A stretch of 14,986 nucleotides of DNA, taken from Lachnospiraceae bacterium. Its GTDB lineage: Bacteria; Bacillota; Clostridia; Lachnospirales; Lachnospiraceae. The position numbers and the translations under genes were made by a program. Under the pieces are notes generated by a model. The model saw nothing but the letters and a program-made list of their open reading frames with translations. It did not search any database and was not told the DNA's origin. The DNA lies in the NCBI GenBank assembly GCA_900751785.1, contig CAADSM010000073.1, forward strand, positions 1-14,986, written 5' to 3'. This document shows, piece after piece, positions 7,602 to 13,346 of the stretch. Each line of letters begins with the position of its first letter. Position 1 is the first letter of the stretch.

Positions 7602-9077
7602 GTGGTCAACATAATAATTCAGATATCTAAATACCTTATCATTATCCTTATGGCGGCATATACATTTTCCTGTTTCTCGATCTTTACACAGAGATACGAG
7701 GATGAGGAGAAAAGGACGCTGATCGTGCAGGATGTGCTGATGTTCCTGCTGCAGCTTACGGCTTTTGCAGCGATGTATCTGGCAACGGATGACATCAGGG
7801 TCCTGTTTATTTATGCGGCGCTGGCGGTCGTCCTGCTGGCGGTGATCCTTCTGTACAATCTGATCTATCCGAATGTGTCCAGGCTTGTCGTGAACAACAT
7901 GTGCATGCTGATCACAGCGGGAATGATCATGATCACAAGGCTGTCGTCGGATAACAAAACTCCATATGGCAGTTCGGTGAGGCAGCTTGTGTTTATTATT
8001 GTCGGCATCGTGTTCGGGCTTGTCGTGCCTGTATTGATCCGTAAGCTGACGTTTCTGGATCAGTGGACATATGTCTATGCAGGCGTGGGCGGGGCGGCCC
8101 TGCTGGCAGTCGCACTTTTCGCCGGAAGGTCCGGCGGCGCAAAGCTGAGTTTTGATCTCGGGCCGGTCAATATACAGCCTTCGGAATTTGTCAAGATCCT
8201 GTTTGTGTTCTTTGTTGCCGCGAGCCTGAAGAAATCGACGGAATTTAAAAATGTAGTCGTCACCACAGCCATCGCGGCTGCCCATGTGCTCATCCTGGTG
8301 ATCTCCACGGACCTTGGTGCGGCGCTGATCTTTTTTATCGTATATCTTGTCATGCTGTATGTGGCAACACGCCAGCCTCTGTATGCCATCGCGGGGATCG
8401 CGGCGGGCTGTGCCGCGGCAGTGATCGGCTACCAGCTGTTTTCCCATATACAGGTCAGGGTCGAGGCATGGCAGGATCCGTTTGCATCGTACAGCAATGG
8501 CGGTTATCAGATCGCACAGTCGCTGTTCGCGATCGGAAGCGGGAGCTGGTTCGGCACAGGACTTTTCCAGGGACAGCCTGATACGATCCCTGTAGCGGAG
8601 ACAGATCTGATCTTCTCGGCAATCACGGAGGAGATGGGAGTGATCTTTGCCCTATGTCTGATCCTGATCTGCGTGAGCTGTTATGTCATGTTCCTGAACA
8701 TTGCCATGGAGCTGAAAAATCAGTTTTATAAGCTGGTGGCGCTGGGACTCGGAACATGCTATGTATTCCAGGTATTCCTCCAGATCGGCGGCGTGACGAA
8801 GTTTATCCCGCTGACGGGACTGACTCTTCCGCTTGTCAGCTATGGCGGAAGCTCCATGCTCAGCACAATGATCATGTTCGGCATCATTCAGGGGCTGTAT
8901 ATACTGAGGGAAGACGAAGAGGCTAAGATAGAGAAAAAGAAAGAAAGGGAGTTAAGAGATGAATCGGGAAAGACGACCAGAAAGAACGCGGCAAAGAGTA
9001 AACCGAGATTCGAGGAAGTCCCGAAACAGAGGACGCGCCAAAAGCAAAGAGCGCGTGCAAAACAAAGAGTTCGCTAG
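7602..9077 (+). CDS. SEDS peptidoglycan glycosyltransferase, FtsW/RodA/SpoVE family
   Basis: 491 residues with about a dozen membrane segments, more than the usual ten, plus a basic cytoplasmic C-tail (about 436-491). SEDS proteins polymerise lipid II into glycan strands with a partner class B PBP. Visible family features are NIQPSEFVKI (190-199), STDLGAAL (235-242), the extracellular loop with QDPFASYSNGGYQIAQSL (291-308), AETDLIFSAITEE (332-344) with Asp335 matching the catalytic Asp, and PLTGLTLPLVSYGGSS (403-418). The start is GTG at 7602 after CAGGTG. I cannot decide between division, elongation and sporulation roles; the long N-terminus and pairing with a PbpA-like PBP recall actinobacterial RodA-PbpA. 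Its last 119 bases overlap the PBP gene in another frame. Confidence 0.93.
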   Translation: MVNIIIQISKYLIIILMAAYTFSCFSIFTQRYEDEEKRTLIVQDVLMFLLQLTAFAAMYLATDDIRVLFIYAALAVVLLAVILLYNLIYPNVSRLVVNNMCMLITAGMIMITRLSSDNKTPYGSSVRQLVFIIVGIVFGLVVPVLIRKLTFLDQWTYVYAGVGGAALLAVALFAGRSGGAKLSFDLGPVNIQPSEFVKILFVFFVAASLKKSTEFKNVVVTTAIAAAHVLILVISTDLGAALIFFIVYLVMLYVATRQPLYAIAGIAAGCAAAVIGYQLFSHIQVRVEAWQDPFASYSNGGYQIAQSLFAIGSGSWFGTGLFQGQPDTIPVAETDLIFSAITEEMGVIFALCLILICVSCYVMFLNIAMELKNQFYKLVALGLGTCYVFQVFLQIGGVTKFIPLTGLTLPLVSYGGSSMLSTMIMFGIIQGLYILREDEEAKIEKKKERELRDESGKTTRKNAAKSKPRFEEVPKQRTRQKQRARAKQRVR

Positions 9078-10464
9078 AGTTACGTATTTTTTTGTGATAC
9101 TTTTTATCGCTCTTATGGCATACCTTGTCTATTTCACTGTCGTCAGGGCGGGAACCGTGGTGAACAGTCCGTACAATCAGAGGCAGGATGCGTTTGCGGA
9201 GCGGGTCGTGCGGGGAAATATTGTCGACCGTAACGGCAATGTGCTGGCAACGACACAGATTGCTGAGGACGGGACTGAGACGAGGAGCTATCCTTACGGC
9301 TCCACGTTTGCCCATGTCATCGGATACAGCAATCCGGATCTGGGAAGTACGGGGCTTGAGTCAGTAGAAAACTTTGAGCTGCTCACCTCCAACGCTTTCT
9401 TCCTTGAAAAGCTTCAGAATGAGTTCAGCGGTTCGAAAAATACGGGAGATACTGTGGTAACGACGCTGGATGCTGATCTGCAGCAGGCGGCGTACGATGC
9501 GCTCGGCGACAACAGGGGTGCTGTCGTTGTGATGGAAGCGGATACGGGAAAGATCCTGTCCATGGTCTCCAAACCGGACTATGACCCGAATTATATCGTG
9601 AGTGACTGGTCGACGCTGAATACAGATGAAGAAAACAGTCCTCTTTTGAACAGAGCGACACAGGGATCCTATGCACCGGGATCGACCTTTAAGATCGTGA
9701 CTACGCTTGCTTTCATGCGGCAGAACGCTGATTATGCAAACTATACGTATGACTGTGCCGGTGAGATCACGACAGGGGATACGACGATCCACTGCTTCGG
9801 AGGGACAGTGCACGGATTCGAGGATCTGAGATCGTCGGTCGCAAATTCATGTAATGCATCCTTTGCACATATAGGTACATTGCTTGATATACCGGGATAC
9901 CGCGATACAGCTGAGGATCTGCTGTTTAACCAGGATCTTCCTTCTGTGCTTGGTTATACAAAAAGCTCGTTCGCCCTGACAGAGGATTCGTCGGAGGCTG
10001 AGATCATGATGACTGCAATGGGACAGGGAGAGACCACTGTGAGCCCGTATCACATGGCGCTGATCACTCAGACAATCGCCAATGACGGTACTCTGATGGA
10101 GCCGTACCTTGTGGACAGCGTGACAAACTATACGGGAACCGAGATCCGGCGGAATGTGCCGAAGAGCTATAAGCGCCTGATGACTACGGCAGAGGCTGCA
10201 CAGCTGAAAGAATACATGACTGCTGTCGTGGAAGAAGGAACAGGCTCTGTGCTGAACGGGGCTTCCTATACTGCCGCGGGAAAAACTGGTACCGCGGAAT
10301 ACAGCCTTTCGGATGGTGAGAAAACACATTCCTGGTTCATGGGATTTACGAATGTAGATGATCCGGAGCTGGTCATCAGTGTGATCACGGAAGGATCGGA
10401 CGGCAGCGCCAGCGGAAAAGCGGTGGTGATCGCAAAGCAGATTCTTGATTCATATTATAATTGA
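8959..10464 (+). CDS. Class B penicillin-binding protein (transpeptidase), PbpA/FtsI type
   Basis: 501 residues. It cross-links peptidoglycan and is the expected partner of the SEDS protein upstream. A very basic cytoplasmic N-terminus (17 Arg/Lys in the first 40) is followed by one membrane anchor (about 42-62), then RGNIVDRNGNVLA (85-97), the usual opening of class B PBPs. A small pedestal leads to the transpeptidase domain: active-site STFK (Ser242), SCN (297-299) and KTG (442-444). It lacks a transglycosylase domain and is short, like PbpA. The ATG at 8959 has GGGAG upstream, and the next Met lies inside the membrane helix, so the 119-base overlap with the SEDS gene looks real. A 15-base gap leads to the next gene. 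It would be a beta-lactam target. Confidence 0.93.
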   Translation: MNRERRPERTRQRVNRDSRKSRNRGRAKSKERVQNKEFARVTYFFVILFIALMAYLVYFTVVRAGTVVNSPYNQRQDAFAERVVRGNIVDRNGNVLATTQIAEDGTETRSYPYGSTFAHVIGYSNPDLGSTGLESVENFELLTSNAFFLEKLQNEFSGSKNTGDTVVTTLDADLQQAAYDALGDNRGAVVVMEADTGKILSMVSKPDYDPNYIVSDWSTLNTDEENSPLLNRATQGSYAPGSTFKIVTTLAFMRQNADYANYTYDCAGEITTGDTTIHCFGGTVHGFEDLRSSVANSCNASFAHIGTLLDIPGYRDTAEDLLFNQDLPSVLGYTKSSFALTEDSSEAEIMMTAMGQGETTVSPYHMALITQTIANDGTLMEPYLVDSVTNYTGTEIRRNVPKSYKRLMTTAEAAQLKEYMTAVVEEGTGSVLNGASYTAAGKTGTAEYSLSDGEKTHSWFMGFTNVDDPELVISVITEGSDGSASGKAVVIAKQILDSYYN

Positions 10465-10479
10465 CGGGGATGATGGGAC

Positions 10480-10830
10480 ATGCAGGTGAAGTTTTACTGT
10501 GATCTATATATCAGTGAAAACTGGGTGAATAAAAAGCGGAAGATAATGGAAAGACTACAGAAGAACAGGATTCAGCCTGCGGTCTATGTCATTGCGCTGG
10601 CACAGGGAAAACAGAATCAGCTTGAGTTTTTCTCCGGCATGCTGCTGAAACAGCATATATTTGATGATGCAGAACTTTTCGTTGTGGGGATCGCAGACGG
10701 ATATCTGGACGCTCTGTATCTTGTGGAAGAGATGACGGAGGCGGCGTACAGAGAAACAGGAAACGCCGATATCCGTGAGTGGATCCTCAGGCGGCAGAGT
10801 GAATATGATGATACGGAGCGGAGATACTGA
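10480..10830 (+). CDS. Conserved-looking protein of unknown function
   Basis: 116 residues, no signal peptide or membrane segment, so probably cytoplasmic. I do not recognise a domain. The first half is basic (NKKRKIMERLQKNR), the middle alternates hydrophobic strands and helices (AVYVIALAQGKQNQLEFF, AELFVVGIADGYLDALYLV), and the end is charged. VVGIADGYLDAL followed by a helix suggests a compact alpha/beta fold. The ATG lies 15 bases after the PBP stop, with GGGG and GGG upstream but no clean AGGAGG. The stop overlaps the start of the DUF2953 gene (TGATG), implying translational coupling. Position between the SEDS/PBP pair and the ytfI-ytfJ-like pair suggests an envelope or sporulation link, but that is guilt by association only. 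Confidence 0.75.
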   Translation: MQVKFYCDLYISENWVNKKRKIMERLQKNRIQPAVYVIALAQGKQNQLEFFSGMLLKQHIFDDAELFVVGIADGYLDALYLVEEMTEAAYRETGNADIREWILRRQSEYDDTERRY

Positions 10831-11813
10831 TGTTACATATACTTCTGTTGATTTTAAAAATTGTAGGGATCATTCTTGCAGTGGTGCTCTGTCTTGTGAT
10901 CCTGGCCGCAGTGGTGCTCATTTTGAATCCGGTCGTCTATCGGTTTGAAGCCTCGGCAGAAGAGTGGGCTGACACGATCCGCGGAAGATTGAAGTTTCAC
11001 TGGCTCATGCATCTGATCCGCGGAGAAGTGAGCTATGAGGGCGGAGAGTGGCAGTGGGACTTCCGCATCGGATGGAAACGCATCGGAGATGGCGGGAAGG
11101 AACAGGAAACACAGGAGTCAGAGAATGCTCCTTCTGTGCCGGAAGAAGCTGATGGCAGCGCTTCTGTATCGGATCAGGCAGAGACCGCTGATGCCCCTGC
11201 GCCGGAACTGGCAGAAGCCAGTGCTTCCGCACAAGGACAGCCGGAGATCAGTACTCCTGTACCGGAACGGGCGGACGAGGAAGAGAAATCTTCCGAGGAA
11301 ACGTCCGGTACAAAAGAAAAAAGCGGGGAAGAGAAAAAAGAAGCTCCCCAGAAACAAAAGAAGACTCTCTATGAAAAAATCTGCGGGCGGATTGAAAGAG
11401 CAAAATATACATTCCGCCGATCCTGTGATAAGATAAGATCACTGATGAAGAAAAAGGACAGGCTGACCGCGTTTTTAACAAATGAGACCCATAAAAGGGC
11501 ATTTCACCGGGCAGTCCGGGAAATCAGGAGATTCCTGGGATTCCTTTTCCCGAAGAAGCTGGAAGCAGAAGTACGGTTCGGCTTCGAGGATCCTGCGTAC
11601 ACGGGATATCTTCTGGCATGGATAAGCATGATCTATCCGGCGATAGGAGAGCATATAGATCTCGAGCCGGATTTCCAGCATAAGGTCTTGAAAGGAAATA
11701 TATATGCTGAGGGAAAGATCCGTGTGCTCTATGTTCTGATCCCGCTCTGGAATCTTGTCTGGGATAAAGATGTCAGGATAACCTTCCGGCGTATCCGGAA
11801 ACTGAAACGATAG
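10830..11813 (+). CDS. DUF2953 membrane protein (YtfI-like)
   Basis: 327 residues. An N-terminal membrane helix (about 5-33) ends in LNPVVYRFEA; a first domain follows (about 36-85) with RGRLKFHWLM and GEWQWDFRIGWKRI. A low-complexity, acidic, Pro/Ala/Ser/Glu-rich insert (about 90-178) contains a degenerate 20-21 residue repeat around PxPExAD/E. The conserved C-terminal DUF2953 part includes EVRFGFEDPAYTGYLL (247-262), IDLEPDF (276-282) and a hydrophobic ending (VLYVLIPLWNLVWD). The start is coupled to the preceding stop by a 1-base overlap. In Bacillus the DUF2953 protein YtfI is encoded next to YtfJ (GerW), exactly as here, which supports the call. Its molecular function is unknown; a role in placing or activating GerW is inference. 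The long insert is not part of the family core. Confidence 0.82.
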   Translation: MLHILLLILKIVGIILAVVLCLVILAAVVLILNPVVYRFEASAEEWADTIRGRLKFHWLMHLIRGEVSYEGGEWQWDFRIGWKRIGDGGKEQETQESENAPSVPEEADGSASVSDQAETADAPAPELAEASASAQGQPEISTPVPERADEEEKSSEETSGTKEKSGEEKKEAPQKQKKTLYEKICGRIERAKYTFRRSCDKIRSLMKKKDRLTAFLTNETHKRAFHRAVREIRRFLGFLFPKKLEAEVRFGFEDPAYTGYLLAWISMIYPAIGEHIDLEPDFQHKVLKGNIYAEGKIRVLYVLIPLWNLVWDKDVRITFRRIRKLKR

Positions 11814-11838
11814 AATGTTATAAGAGGAGGAAATGGAA

Positions 11839-12231
11839 ATGGCAGAAGGAAACAACTTTAATTCGACAGTGAAGGCGCTCTTTGAAGGAATGGACAGCGT
11901 TGTGTCGTCAAAGACAGTCGTGGGAGATGCGATCCATATCAATGGGACGATCATACTTCCTCTTGTGGATGTGTCTTTCGGGATCGGCGCGGGCTCGTTC
12001 AATGCAGAGAAGAAGGAGAAAGGCATGGGCGGCATGGGCGGAAGGATCTCACCGAGCGCGGTGATCGTGATCCAGGACGGCAGAACGAAGCTGGTCAATA
12101 TCAAGAATCAGGATACGATCACAAAGATCCTGGATATGATACCGGATGTAATGGACCGTTTTTCGGAAAAGGACGAGAAGATGACAGAAAAAGACGTCAT
12201 GGATATTCTTGACTCGGATGATGAGGCATAA
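11839..12231 (+). CDS. gerW: GerW/YtfJ family spore protein
   Basis: 130 residues. GerW is needed in Bacillus spores for normal germinant response; it is made during sporulation. The sequence shows the family features: an N-terminal helix with VKALFEGMDSVVSSKTVVGD, then GTIILPLVDVSFGIGAGS. A glycine-rich stretch (KGMGGMGGRISPSAVIVI) follows, with a helical acidic end. I choose the ATG at 11839 because AGGAGG (11825-11830) is 8 bases away; the ATG at 11833 is only 2 bases from it. It follows the DUF2953 gene by 25 bases, as ytfJ follows ytfI in Bacillus. Its presence suggests a spore-former, although family members also occur in some non-sporulating relatives. Confidence 0.88.
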   Translation: MAEGNNFNSTVKALFEGMDSVVSSKTVVGDAIHINGTIILPLVDVSFGIGAGSFNAEKKEKGMGGMGGRISPSAVIVIQDGRTKLVNIKNQDTITKILDMIPDVMDRFSEKDEKMTEKDVMDILDSDDEA

Positions 12232-12283
12232 GACTGCAGTCGGATGCATATAATGAGATAACAGATTTTTCGGAAGTGACAGA

Positions 12284-12421
12284 ATGAAGAGAGTATTGGG
12301 GTTTGCACTGTTTTGGATGGCGCTCGGTATGTTTATCATGATGCTGCTTCCGAATCTTGTTTGGGGCGTGATACTCACAGTGCTGTTTCTGGTGGTGGGG
12401 TATCGGCTGTTTTGCTGCTGA
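12284..12421 (+). CDS. Small hydrophobic membrane protein, 45 residues
   Basis: Begins MKRVLGFALFWMALG and ends GYRLFCC. Nearly the whole product is two closely spaced membrane segments (about 4-22 and 26-42) separated by a short LLPNLVWG turn, with the positive MKR at the N-terminus favouring an inside start. The ATG has GGAAGTGA upstream, a modest ribosome binding site, 52 bases after gerW. A TATAAT at 12249-12254 lacks a convincing -35, so I assume read-through from gerW. I cannot name a family. Coding is supported by amphipathic layout, the complete frame and position in line with the cluster, but a short frame like this could be chance. Confidence 0.6.
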   Translation: MKRVLGFALFWMALGMFIMMLLPNLVWGVILTVLFLVVGYRLFCC

Positions 12422-12429
12422 AGATGAGA

Positions 12430-12540
12430 TGATTTCAAGTGGGAGAGAAAAGGTTTTCGCGGCGTCCGTTTGAACCTGCAGCTCGATTTCGCTGCGCTTC
12501 ATCTCGCTGTAGGGCGTTCGCCCTACAAGAAAATAAATAA
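12430..12540. repeat. Repeat-like intergenic element with small hairpins
   Basis: Non-coding by my reading. It contains GCAGC/GCTGC (12478-12495) as a short stem, TCGCTG occurring twice, and a perfect hairpin TGTAGGGC/GCCCTACA at 12509-12528 with a 4-base loop, followed by an A-rich run rather than T. Composition differs from the flanking genes. A translated minus-strand fragment (TPYSEMKRSEIELQ) resembles spurious short proteins I recall from related genomes, suggesting a dispersed element, but I cannot check copy number here. Confidence 0.35.
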
Positions 12541-12574
12541 AGAGCCAATTACAAGTAAGCTTGCATTGGCTCTT
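12540..12574 (-). terminator. Terminator of rpmB, possibly bidirectional
   Basis: A 10 bp stem (12540-12549 with 12565-12574, AAGAGCCAAT and complement) encloses an inner CAAG/CTTG stem (12552-12555 with 12560-12563) around a TAAG loop. On the minus strand, downstream of rpmB, the tail reads TTATTTATTTTC. On the + strand it reads CATTCATTTT, which could also stop transcripts from the gerW side. Confidence 0.8.
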
Positions 12575-12601
12575 CATTCATTTTCCTGCAGTTTCAAACT
12601 G

Positions 12602-12787
12602 TTATGCACGTTCTACGCGTCCTGATTTTAAGCAGGATGTACAAACATACATTTTCTTGGATCCGCCTTCTGTCTTTACTCTGACGGACTTCACATTTGA
12701 CTTCCACATTTTTGGTGTTTTTCTATGAGAGTGGCTTACACTATTACCAAAATGAGCACCCTTTTCACAAATAGCACATTTAGCCAT
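12602..12787 (-). CDS. rpmB: 50S ribosomal protein L28
   Basis: 61 residues, normal for bacterial L28. It sits in the large subunit near the exit-site tRNA. The product starts MAKCAICEKG and has HSHRKTPKMWKSNVKSVRV, the family core. Two Cys pairs, C4-x2-C7 and C49-x2-C52, make it the zinc-binding form. The ATG at 12787 is chosen because AGGAGG lies 7 bases upstream and it gives the universal MAK start; an extension to 12829 is atypical. It has its own promoter and terminator and faces away from the Asp23-fakA pair, as in Bacillus. Confidence 0.97.
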   Translation of the reverse strand: MAKCAICEKGAHFGNSVSHSHRKTPKMWKSNVKSVRVKTEGGSKKMYVCTSCLKSGRVERA

Positions 12788-12838
12788 GACTGCACCTCCT
12801 AACCATCTGAACTGGTCATATAGACTCATAACAATGTT

Positions 12839-12867
12839 ATTCTAGCAGAAACATTTTCCTATTGCAA
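12839..12867 (-). promoter_or_regulatory. Promoter of rpmB
   Basis: On the minus strand TTGCAA (12862-12867), a 17 bp spacer and TAGAAT (12839-12844). The predicted leader is about 45 bases long and ends in AGGAGG before the ATG at 12787. Confidence 0.75.
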
Positions 12868-12894
12868 GTATTTTTTAAAAAAACTGAATCCATA

Positions 12895-12923
12895 TTGTAA
12901 AATCTACAAACTAATAGTATAAT
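12895..12923 (+). promoter_or_regulatory. Promoter of the Asp23-fakA pair
   Basis: TTGTAA (12895-12900), a 17 bp spacer and a perfect TATAAT (12918-12923). The leader of about 43 bases carries GGAGGT (12960-12965) 8 bases before the ATG. Its -35 is 27 bases from the -35 of the divergent rpmB promoter, with an A/T-rich tract between them. Confidence 0.8.
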
Positions 12924-12973
12924 AAGCATGTTATTTATGGGAAAATCCATTACAGAACTGGAGGTAATATAAG

Positions 12974-13333
12974 ATGAAGGGAAGTATGAGCACGGATCTT
13001 GGAATCATAACTGTCAACCCAGAAGTAATCGCAAAATATGCCGGCTCAGTTGCGGTCGAGTGTTTTGGTATCGTCGGCATGGCTGCAGTCAATATGAAGG
13101 ATGGACTGGTGCGTCTCCTGAAGAGGGACAGTCTGACACATGGTATCCAGGTAGAGATTTCGGATGAGAATGTTCTTACCTTAAACTTTCATGTTATTGT
13201 CTCATATGGGGTAAATATTCTTTCTGTTTCTGACAACCTTATGAGCAGCGTCAAATATAAGGTGGAAGAATTTACCGGTATGACGGTAGATAAAATAAAC
13301 ATCTTCGTAGAAGGTGTGAGAGTGATAGATTAA
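12974..13333 (+). CDS. Asp23/Gls24 family protein (YloU)
   Basis: 119 residues. The family is abundant, membrane-associated and linked to envelope stress in Gram-positive bacteria, without known enzyme activity. The sequence shows the domain well: GIITVNPEVIAKYAGSVAVE (10-29), CFGIVGMA, a basic turn, VEISDENVLTLNFHVIVSYG, then NLMSSVKYKVEEFTGM and the closing strand INIFVEGVRVID. The start has GGAGGT. The stop TAA is part of TAAGGAGG, the ribosome binding site of fakA, so the two genes are tightly linked. The order rpmB (divergent), yloU, fakA is the same as in Bacillus. Confidence 0.93.
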   Translation: MKGSMSTDLGIITVNPEVIAKYAGSVAVECFGIVGMAAVNMKDGLVRLLKRDSLTHGIQVEISDENVLTLNFHVIVSYGVNILSVSDNLMSSVKYKVEEFTGMTVDKINIFVEGVRVID

Positions 13334-13346
13334 GGAGGATCTTGGC

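Noticed and set aside
7569..8447. 292-codon open frame on the minus strand opposite the SEDS gene
   Set aside because: Low-complexity Asp/His/Lys/Arg composition, complement of membrane-helix codons; the + strand gene is clear.
12232..12241. Perfect palindrome GACTGCAGTC as an operator after gerW
   Set aside because: A single 10-base palindrome next to a stop codon is expected by chance and has no partner site.
12197..12577. 126-codon minus-strand frame covering the small membrane gene and the intergenic repeat
   Set aside because: No ribosome binding site of note, starts inside a terminator stem and spans unrelated segments; treated as spurious.
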